Source of the DNA: Thermoplasmata archaeon
GTDB taxonomy: Archaea > Thermoplasmatota > Thermoplasmata > Halarchaeoplasmatales > Halarchaeoplasmataceae
Assembly: GCA_019594305.1 (NCBI GenBank)
Contig: JAFDTZ010000035.1
Coordinates: 1 to 18,958, forward strand
Direction of reading: 5' to 3'
DNA length: 18,958 bases
Positions within the stretch are counted from its first letter, which is position 1, and each line of letters begins with the position of its first letter. Position numbers and translations under genes: made by a program. The notes beneath the pieces are model-generated. The model made no database searches, was not told the DNA's origin, and saw nothing but the letters and a program-made list of their open reading frames with translations. Of this stretch, positions 6,548 to 12,546 are shown piece after piece.

Positions 6548-7286
6548 CTATACCACTCTCGTCCAGATATTTCTTTAACTCGCCTATGGTGAATTTTTTG
6601 TAGTGGAATATGGAGGCCGCCAGGGCCGCACTGGCATCTACTGCGAAAGCCTCCTTGAAATGTTCCGGGTTACCGGCGCCACCGGAGGCAACCACGGGTA
6701 TGTTAACGGCCTTGACAACCTCCCTTAGCATGGTAATATCGAAGCCATCCTCGGTACCATCTGTATCCATTGAAGTAAGGAGTATCTCACCGGCACCAAG
6801 TTCTTCAACCTCCTTTGCCCATTCTATCACATCGATACCTCTCGGTTTCCGCCCTCCGTGGGTGTAAACCTCCCAGTAGTCGCCGTTCCACTTTGCGTCC
6901 ACGGCGATAACAAGATTTGACGAGCCCAGGGCTTCCGATGCCTCCCTTATCAACCCGGGGTCCTCCACGGCGGCGGTGTTGATGAATACCTTGTCCGCAC
7001 CGTCCCTTACTATCTCTCTTATACCGTCAACGTCCTTCAGCCCTCCACCTACGGTGAAGGGAATGTTTACGTTCGTGGCCACGGTCCTGACCAGTTCCTT
7101 CAGAATATCACGTTTTTCGTTGGATGCGGTGATATCCAAAAAGACTATCTCGTCGACGCCTTCGTCTTCGTACCTCTTGGCAAGTTCCACGGGATCGCCC
7201 GCATCCCTGAGGTTGACGAACTTCACTCCTTTCACAACCCTTCCGTCCTTTATGTCCAGTGCTGCGATAATTCTCTTAGCTAACAT
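6531..7286 (-). CDS. hisF: Imidazole glycerol phosphate synthase, cyclase subunit
   Basis: 251 residues, a (beta/alpha)8 barrel that uses ammonia from HisH to close the imidazole ring, giving imidazole glycerol phosphate and AICAR. Starting at ATG 7286 the protein opens MLAKRIIAALDIKDGRVVKG, and the catalytic aspartates fall at Asp11 and Asp130 (VIAVDAK), the numbering of Thermotoga HisF. An in-frame GTG at 7295 is three codons upstream; ATG 7286 is preferred because GGTG lies 6 nt before it and the family starts MLAKRI. Phosphate-binding loops include TVGGG and SGGAGN. It begins one base after the hisA stop. Confidence 0.96.
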   Translation of the reverse strand: MLAKRIIAALDIKDGRVVKGVKFVNLRDAGDPVELAKRYEDEGVDEIVFLDITASNEKRDILKELVRTVATNVNIPFTVGGGLKDVDGIREIVRDGADKVFINTAAVEDPGLIREASEALGSSNLVIAVDAKWNGDYWEVYTHGGRKPRGIDVIEWAKEVEELGAGEILLTSMDTDGTEDGFDITMLREVVKAVNIPVVASGGAGNPEHFKEAFAVDASAALAASIFHYKKFTIGELKKYLDESGIDVRLG

Positions 7287-7287
7287 A

Positions 7288-7977
7288 CTATACACCTATT
7301 TTACGTATAACTTCGTTTATATCCAAATTCCCTTCGTAGATGGCCTTGCCGATGATCATACCGGAAAAGCCTATATCGCTCAGCCTTATTATATCTTCCA
7401 TACTGGTTACACCTCCCGCGTATATCATCTCCTCGTCTCCCCAGAACTTATCCTTCAATGAGATACCGTCCAGGGTACCGTCCCTTTCTATATCGGTATA
7501 TATCATCCGGTCCACGTATTCACTTACCATCCCGTAGGCCTCCCGCAGCTCCATATCCGCCTGTTCTTTCCACCCGGAGAGGGCTATCTTGCCGTCACGG
7601 CAGTCAAGGCTCACGGTTATACCGTCGAATTCATCAGTAACGCTACGTAAAAAATCCAGGTCGAAGGCTTTGGTACCGATGATAACGTTTTCCACACCGG
7701 CCGAATAAGCTCTTCTCACGCCTGCCATATCCCTGAAACCTCCTCCCATCTGCACCTTCAAACCCGTCTCCGTTATCATATGTTCTACCACATCCAGGTT
7801 TCTGGAACACCCCTGGAAGGCGCCGTCTAGGTCCACCACGTGTATCTTGTCTACCACGTACGAAAATTCCCGTGCGATCTCGATAGGGTCTCCGTAAACC
7901 TTTTTGCTCTCCTTCTCTCCCTTGAACAGCCTTACAGCCCTTCCTTCCATCAAGTCTATGGCCGGATAAACCTTCAT
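7288..7977 (-). CDS. hisA: ProFAR isomerase (phosphoribosylformimino-5-aminoimidazole carboxamide ribotide isomerase)
   Basis: 229 residues, a (beta/alpha)8 barrel homologous to HisF that performs the Amadori rearrangement of ProFAR to PRFAR (step 4). Seen: catalytic Asp8 in YPAIDLMEGRAVRLFKG, VVDLDGA (47-53), MGGGFRD phosphate loop (77-83), general acid Asp125 in SLDCRDGKIALSGW, and YTDIERDGTLDG. Slightly shorter than the usual ~240. No TrpF-type sign indicates a dual-function PriA. The ATG overlaps the hisH stop as ATGA, indicating translational coupling. Confidence 0.95.
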   Translation of the reverse strand: MKVYPAIDLMEGRAVRLFKGEKESKKVYGDPIEIAREFSYVVDKIHVVDLDGAFQGCSRNLDVVEHMITETGLKVQMGGGFRDMAGVRRAYSAGVENVIIGTKAFDLDFLRSVTDEFDGITVSLDCRDGKIALSGWKEQADMELREAYGMVSEYVDRMIYTDIERDGTLDGISLKDKFWGDEEMIYAGGVTSMEDIIRLSDIGFSGMIIGKAIYEGNLDINEVIRKIGV

Positions 7978-8573
7978 GTGCTCAACTCCTTGAAGTTTTT
8001 CAACAGTCTCAAACCGTTGCTGCTGGATTTTTCGGGATGAAACTGTACTCCGAATATGTTGCGCTCCCAGACAACCGACGGGAATCTCACGGGATCCTCA
8101 TCACCGTAAACGGTGGTTCCCGCCACGCAGTCGATATCCTCCGGCTCGACGAAGTATGAATGCACGAAGTAAAAGTAGCTTTCATCGGTTATTCCTTTAA
8201 ACAGAGGACATTCCCTCCCCATAAATAACCTGTTCCAGCCTATGTGTGGCGTCCTGACACCTCTGAATCTTGATACGACGCCGTCCATGATACCGAGTCC
8301 TTCGCCTTTTCCTTCCTCGCTGGTACGGAAAAAAAGCTGCATACCCAGGCATATACCGAGTATGTATTTATCTTCTTTGGCAGCATCTATTATATCGTAC
8401 TTTATAGTTTGTAGCGACTCCATCACATCTCCGAAATTACCCACGCCGGGAAGTATTATCTTTTCTGCCCGTGATATGTCATCCGTATCATGGGTTACCT
8501 TACCGCCGGTTACCTTTTGAACGTTGGAAAGGTTGCCTATGCCAAGGTCCAGGATCACCGTGTCAAATGTCAA
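7974..8573 (-). CDS. hisH: Imidazole glycerol phosphate synthase, glutamine amidotransferase subunit
   Basis: 199 residues, class I glutamine amidotransferase that feeds ammonia to HisF. Catalytic triad visible: Cys75 in GICLGMQLFF, His179 and Glu181 in GVQFHPEKSS. Also LDLGIGNLSNV at the N-terminus and LPGVGNFGD (41-49), which help form the oxyanion region. The start is TTG at 8571-8573, immediately after the hisB stop; GGAG sits 8 nt upstream inside hisB, and no better start would keep the conserved first strand. Confidence 0.95.
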   Translation of the reverse strand: MTFDTVILDLGIGNLSNVQKVTGGKVTHDTDDISRAEKIILPGVGNFGDVMESLQTIKYDIIDAAKEDKYILGICLGMQLFFRTSEEGKGEGLGIMDGVVSRFRGVRTPHIGWNRLFMGRECPLFKGITDESYFYFVHSYFVEPEDIDCVAGTTVYGDEDPVRFPSVVWERNIFGVQFHPEKSSSNGLRLLKNFKELST

Positions 8574-9104
8574 TCAGAGCACTCCTTTGGTCGATCTCAA
8601 CCCCTCGCAGTCGCTAATGGCATCCTTCAACGCCATACCCAGGGCCTTGAAGACCGCTTCGATGACGTGATGGCCGTTGGTACCGTTGAGTTGCTTAACG
8701 TGTATGGTTACACCGAGACTCTTGGCAAGCGCCCACAAAAATTCCCTTGCAAGCGTCTCCTGGAAGCCCTCCTCGGGCTCGCCTATATCCACATCGAACT
8801 TCAGGTACGGCCTGGAAATATCGACCGCAACCAGCACAAGTGCGTCGTCCATGGGTACCACGGCACTGCCGAAACGAGCTATGTTCTTGTCCTTGATGTG
8901 GTTCCTGAGCTCCTCGCCCAGTGTAAGTCCCAGGTCTTCCCATAGATGGTGTCTGAGGTCCCAAGACGCCGAAATTGCCAGCTCTCTCTCCATGTAGAAG
9001 GATAAAGAGGTAAGCAGGTGGTCGAATACCTTGTCACCAGTATCTATCACGCCTTCTTCGTTCAACTTCACCGATATCTCTACTTCTCTTGTCTTTCGTT
9101 CCAT
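8574..9104 (-). CDS. hisB: Imidazoleglycerol-phosphate dehydratase (divergent)
   Basis: 176 residues, single-domain HisB (no fused phosphatase), manganese enzyme for step 6. Family marks: REVEISVKLNEEG, DTGDKVFDHLL (21-31), HHLWEDLGLTLGE (52-64), PMDDALV (84-90), SRPYLKFDV, HVKQLNGTNGHHVIEAVFKA (135-154) and the terminal STKGVL. Two departures by eye from the consensus: Tyr37 replaces the His of the usual DHML-x5-H motif, and the segment GD-x3-DDHH is shortened by about three residues to WDLRHH. The affected His is normally conserved and probably near or at a metal site. The rest of the metal motifs look intact, so I expect activity but would not take it for granted. Start overlaps the hisD stop (TAATG). 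Confidence 0.92.
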   Translation of the reverse strand: MERKTREVEISVKLNEEGVIDTGDKVFDHLLTSLSFYMERELAISASWDLRHHLWEDLGLTLGEELRNHIKDKNIARFGSAVVPMDDALVLVAVDISRPYLKFDVDIGEPEEGFQETLAREFLWALAKSLGVTIHVKQLNGTNGHHVIEAVFKALGMALKDAISDCEGLRSTKGVL

Positions 9105-10225
9105 TATCTTTCCTCCATTGATCTTTTATGTTCTTTCAAACCTTCGATCTCCGCCATGCAGATACCCAGGGTCTTTTCCCTACTGTACTCCTCTTTCGAC
9201 ATCTCCGCAACGGAAATACGCTTCATGAAATCGAGAACGGTAAGAACGGATGAATACTTCGCCGCACCTCCCGTGGGTAAAACGTGGTTTACCCCTACGA
9301 AGTAGTCACAGGCGGCTGCGGGTGTGTGATCACCCAGGTAAACCGCACCGGCGCTTTTTATCTCCGGCAGCAGCTCCGAGTTCTTTTCGGTCATCAACTG
9401 AAGATGTTCGGGGGCCAGCTTGTTGGAGATCATCACGCAACTCTCCAGGGTTCTTTCGTGGTATACCGATACACCCTCTCTGTCACAGTGATCGCACAGC
9501 TCTTTCGATGTGCTGAGCAACCATCCCCTGGAGTCCTTACCGTGCTCCACCTGGGCCATGAGGTCAGCCAGTACACGCTCCCTTGACGCGGTGTGGTCTG
9601 CGATTATGCATACCTCGGAAGGCCCTGCGAGGCAGTCTATACCTACGGTACCGTACACCTGCCTCTTCGCCTCGGTGACGTACTTGTTGCCCGGGCCGAA
9701 TATCTTGTCCACCCTCTTCATGCCTAGGCCGTATGCCATCGCCCCCACCGCCTGGGCACCGCCCACCTTGTACACTTCGTCTATTTCAAGCTCCCGTGCT
9801 ATGTAAAGTGTGTAAGGGTCGATACGTCCATCGGGTGCGGGTGTGGTCACCACTATATCGTCGACACCCGCCAGACGCGCGGGAACTCCCATCATTATAA
9901 GTGACGACGGCAGCGGTCTGGCCCCGGGTACGTAGAGGCCCACCCGGCGGATGGGTCTGTACATCAACCCGTATGTAAAGCCGTCTTCATGGTGCAACTC
10001 GTCAGGTCTCACCTGTTTTTCGTGTACCTTCATCACCCTGTTTATAACTTTGAGGATCACCTTTTTGTGCTCGTCGGGTATGGAATCTATCTCGGAATAT
10101 TCGTCCTCGTATACCCTTATATCACCGCCGTAGCCGTCGAACTTTTCCGAGTACTCTTTTACGGCCGTCAATCCCCTCTCCCTTATATCATCGAGTATAT
10201 CCATTACATACCTATCAATATCCAT
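9104..10225 (-). CDS. hisD: Histidinol dehydrogenase
   Basis: 373 residues, zinc- and NAD-dependent enzyme oxidising histidinol to histidine via histidinal (last two steps). Seen: YVPGARPLPSSLIM (98-111), KIFGPGNKYVTEAKR (174-188), CLAGPSEV (198-205), zinc ligands Gln225 and His228 in AQVEHG, Asp307 and His366 (EGLKEH), catalytic Glu273-His274 in APEHLQL, and GVNHVLPTGG. Shorter than the ~430-residue bacterial enzymes, mainly at the N-terminus; an internal ATG at codon 8 is an alternative start. It overlaps hisG by 11 nt and hisB by one base. Confidence 0.96.
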   Translation of the reverse strand: MDIDRYVMDILDDIRERGLTAVKEYSEKFDGYGGDIRVYEDEYSEIDSIPDEHKKVILKVINRVMKVHEKQVRPDELHHEDGFTYGLMYRPIRRVGLYVPGARPLPSSLIMMGVPARLAGVDDIVVTTPAPDGRIDPYTLYIARELEIDEVYKVGGAQAVGAMAYGLGMKRVDKIFGPGNKYVTEAKRQVYGTVGIDCLAGPSEVCIIADHTASRERVLADLMAQVEHGKDSRGWLLSTSKELCDHCDREGVSVYHERTLESCVMISNKLAPEHLQLMTEKNSELLPEIKSAGAVYLGDHTPAAACDYFVGVNHVLPTGGAAKYSSVLTVLDFMKRISVAEMSKEEYSREKTLGICMAEIEGLKEHKRSMEER

Positions 10226-10832
10226 CCTTGATCACCTTCCGTATGTTCCTTACAAGTGAGTTTACCTTTTCGTATTTGGTCTTTTGTGAAACCCGGTTGA
10301 CTATCAGTATGGCCGAGATATCCATCAGTTTGTGTACTTCCACCAAGCCGTTGGCCTTCAGTGTGTTTCCGGATTCCACTATGTCAACTATAGCATCGGC
10401 GATACCTATACCGGGGGCTAGTTCCACAGCGCCGTTGAGCTTGAACACTTCCACGTCGACGCCCATCTCGTTGAAATATTTACGGACGATATTTATGTAT
10501 GTCGTACCGATACCGTACCCCTCCAGTTCTTCCGGCTCCTTGACGTTCCATTCGGGCATCGCCAGGGAGAGCCGGCACTTTCCGAAGGGCAGCTCCAGAG
10601 GTACCAGTACGTCGCTTCCCTGCTCCAGGAGAACGTCCATGCCGGATATACCGATATCAACGCCGTGCTCAACGTAAACGGGCACGTCGAAGGCCTTTGC
10701 GATGAACAGCTCGTAATCGTCGGTTCTCGAGGTAAGCTTTCTGTTTTCAGGTGAGGTTATGTTAACGCCCGCCTTGCGCAGCAACCGGTAGCAGTCGTCG
10801 TAGAGCCTCCCCTTGGGCAGAACTATCTTCAT
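10215..10832 (-). CDS. hisG: ATP phosphoribosyltransferase, short-form catalytic subunit
   Basis: 205 residues, catalyses the first committed step, joining ATP and PRPP. It opens MKIVLPKGRLYDDC and has the PRPP-binding stretch ADAIVDIVESGNTLKANGL (145-163) after VELAPGIG. At this length it lacks the C-terminal ACT-like regulatory domain of long HisG, so it belongs to the short form that needs HisZ, supplied by the gene upstream (ATGA overlap with hisZ). Feedback by histidine would therefore act through the HisGZ complex. Confidence 0.96.
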   Translation of the reverse strand: MKIVLPKGRLYDDCYRLLRKAGVNITSPENRKLTSRTDDYELFIAKAFDVPVYVEHGVDIGISGMDVLLEQGSDVLVPLELPFGKCRLSLAMPEWNVKEPEELEGYGIGTTYINIVRKYFNEMGVDVEVFKLNGAVELAPGIGIADAIVDIVESGNTLKANGLVEVHKLMDISAILIVNRVSQKTKYEKVNSLVRNIRKVIKDGY

Positions 10833-11623
10833 GGTATCACATCTCCCTGAAGCTCCACCAACCCTTTTAGCTTGAAGGCGAACCCGAAGGCATCCAGACC
10901 GTTTACAACGTAATCCCCTCCGGCACCGATGGGGTATCCCAGGTCCGGCGAGTACACCTCGACGATCATATCATCGTAGTAGGGTAGAGGTCTTACAGTT
11001 CCGAAATCGATGAATATCCTATCATCGTCTACCTCCTTGACTATGTCGTCTATCCTAGGGCTGCCGCACTCTTTACCCCTGAAGTTGAACAGGTTCCAGA
11101 GCTCTTCCGTCCTCTCCTCGTCAAGCTCCAGTTCCTCGATTATACCGAAGTTCCTGCTTCTGAGGGCGGCGAATACGGCATCCTCCCTTTCCGGTATATC
11201 TCTTACGGCGTCTTTCCACGCCTTGAGACTGCCTATGTCCACGAAAAAATCCGATATGTTAAGTTTGTCAAGGCTGTCCATCACTATCCTAAGCACCTCC
11301 TCCTCCATGTCCTTTCTTCGGCCGCCGATGAACTCTATACCCGCCTGCCACTCCCCGGAAAGACCGTCGAGTACCTCTGAGATATAGAACAGCCTTAAGC
11401 TTCTGTCGTCCTTTATGTTGACGGCTATCTGTGACGTAACGTCGGGCTTTATCAGGTAATAATCGTCGTGGGTAGCCATCTTGAGCCCCTTTCTCAGCCC
11501 GTGGTCGTACCTCTCCACCGAGGGTAGGAAGACCTCGTTGTAGTTCCACTTCTCAAAGCTCTCCCTGAGACTTTTGGTTACCTTAGCAAGCCTTGCCGAT
11601 TCCGTGAATAGATCCTTCTTCAT
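10829..11623 (-). CDS. hisZ: ATP phosphoribosyltransferase regulatory subunit
   Basis: 264 residues, a histidyl-tRNA-synthetase-like protein without the tRNA-binding domain, which activates short HisG and mediates histidine feedback. Seen: YNEVFLPSVE (28-37), class II core IKPDVTSQIA (58-67), WQAGIEFIGG (92-101) and a C-terminal GAGGDYVVNGLDAFGFAF corresponding to the GGRYD..GFA region of HisRS. Shorter than typical HisZ (320-390). It is not a functional HisRS: the anticodon domain is absent. First gene of the operon, with a TATA box centred about 31 nt upstream of its ATG; GGAGATGAAAGG precedes the start. Confidence 0.9.
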   Translation of the reverse strand: MKKDLFTESARLAKVTKSLRESFEKWNYNEVFLPSVERYDHGLRKGLKMATHDDYYLIKPDVTSQIAVNIKDDRSLRLFYISEVLDGLSGEWQAGIEFIGGRRKDMEEEVLRIVMDSLDKLNISDFFVDIGSLKAWKDAVRDIPEREDAVFAALRSRNFGIIEELELDEERTEELWNLFNFRGKECGSPRIDDIVKEVDDDRIFIDFGTVRPLPYYDDMIVEVYSPDLGYPIGAGGDYVVNGLDAFGFAFKLKGLVELQGDVIP

Positions 11624-11649
11624 CCTTTCATCTCCGAAGGTAGGTGCGA

Positions 11650-11665
11650 TGTATATAATTATACA
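11650..11665. promoter_or_regulatory. his operon operator-like dyad overlapping the TATA box
   Basis: TGTATA (11650-11655) and TATACA (11660-11665) are perfect inverted repeats around TAAT. The minus-strand TATA box TTATATAC (11658 to 11651) lies inside the dyad, so a bound protein would block TBP. Expected transcription start is about 11628, giving only a few bases of leader before the hisZ ATG. The 16 bp match the trpB2 operator at 14 positions, and the two mismatches are symmetric. Confidence 0.55.
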
Positions 11666-11675
11666 ATTTTAGACA

Positions 11676-11695
11676 TTCCTTGACATAGTCAGGAA
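11676..11695. terminator. Hairpin between proC end and his promoter
   Basis: TTCC-T-TGAC-ATA-GTCA-GGAA forms an 8-bp stem with one bulged T and a 3-nt loop. It lies about 24 nt past the proC stop codon and about 20 bp upstream of the his TATA box. Only short T-runs flank it, so it could be a modest proC terminator or an upstream binding site for the his promoter. Confidence 0.35.
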
Positions 11696-11718
11696 AAGGT
11701 AAGATAAAAGTGTATCGT

Positions 11719-12480
11719 TCAGATCTCTTTTATCCTCTTGAGTTCCTTGGCCCGGTAATAGGCTATCTCCACCGCCTCTATTATGGCCGCCTTCACACCG
11801 CTCTTCTCCAGGTTATGTAGTGCGTGTATGGAGGTTCCCGCCGGTGATGAGACCATGTCCTTGAGCTCCATGGGATGTATCTTCTCGCATTCCAGGTATC
11901 TGGCGCCGCCGATGGTGCACTGCACGGCGGCCTTCCTCACCATCTCTCTGGGAAGTCCGATCTTGATGCCCGCATCCAGAAGTGCGTCGATGAATACAGA
12001 GATGTACAAGGGTGACGTACCCGTCAGTGCGGTCAGTGCGTCCATGTATTCTTCTTCCGTCCTCTCCAGGTGTCCCAGGGTGCCGAACAGTGCCGTAAAA
12101 TCTTCCTCCGCCTTATCGCTGGTCTGGCAGTACGGTATGTAACCTTCGCCGATGCAAACCGAAAGGTTGGGCATGCATCTCACCATGTTCTCGTTATCTA
12201 GATGCTTCACCAGCATCTCTGTGTTTATACTCGCCATCACGGATATGAAGGTTTGTCTTCTGTTCCTGAAGGGCTCAACAGCCTTCTCGAACGAGAGGGG
12301 TTTTACAGCCAGTATGTAAACGTCACCTTCCACCGACGTACCGGCCGGCTGCAGGTCCGCCTTACCCGTCCAAAACTCGTCGTGGAGGTTTCGCTTTACC
12401 ACAACGTACTCGTGCTCCTTCGGCAGGCCCTTGTAGATGGCCTTGGCGATTGTACCGCCGCCTATGAATACTATCTTCAT
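11719..12480 (-). CDS. proC: Pyrroline-5-carboxylate reductase
   Basis: 253 residues from ATG 12480, NAD(P)H-dependent last step of proline synthesis. The N-terminus MKIVFIGGGTIAKAI is the dinucleotide-binding strand and glycine loop. Further marks: ILAVKPLSF, FISVMASI, RCMPNLSVCIGEG, TALTGTSPLYISVFIDAL, and the C-terminal family signature DMVSSPAGTSIHALHNLEKSGVKAAIIEAV, split here only for description (about residues 214-243). An in-frame GTG at 12492 would add four residues (MKII); the ATG is preferred because the fold begins there. It is separate from the his operon, ending 95 nt upstream of hisZ, and may have its own promoter overlapping an inverted repeat. Confidence 0.93.
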   Translation of the reverse strand: MKIVFIGGGTIAKAIYKGLPKEHEYVVVKRNLHDEFWTGKADLQPAGTSVEGDVYILAVKPLSFEKAVEPFRNRRQTFISVMASINTEMLVKHLDNENMVRCMPNLSVCIGEGYIPYCQTSDKAEEDFTALFGTLGHLERTEEEYMDALTALTGTSPLYISVFIDALLDAGIKIGLPREMVRKAAVQCTIGGARYLECEKIHPMELKDMVSSPAGTSIHALHNLEKSGVKAAIIEAVEIAYYRAKELKRIKEI

Positions 12481-12491
12481 GATTATTTTCA

Positions 12492-12519
12492 CACAATATA
12501 CTACCTAATTAATATTGTG
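12492..12519. promoter_or_regulatory. Inverted repeat over the putative proC promoter
   Basis: CACAATAT (12492-12499) and ATATTGTG (12512-12519) are perfect 8-bp inverted repeats whose centres are 20 bp apart, about two helical turns. The spacer holds an AT-rich minus-strand TATA-like TTAATTA (12512-12506), centred near 29 nt from the proC ATG. Protein-binding geometry fits an operator. As RNA it would be a weak A/U hairpin, so a terminator for the upstream surface-protein gene (ends 12547) is the alternative. Confidence 0.45.
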
Positions 12520-12546
12520 ATACTAGTCATGCGTATATCCCACAAC

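Noticed and set aside
10829..11623. Histidyl-tRNA synthetase
   Set aside because: The core resembles HisRS, but the protein is only 264 residues, lacks the anticodon-binding domain and sits at the head of a his operon before short hisG, so HisZ is the right call.
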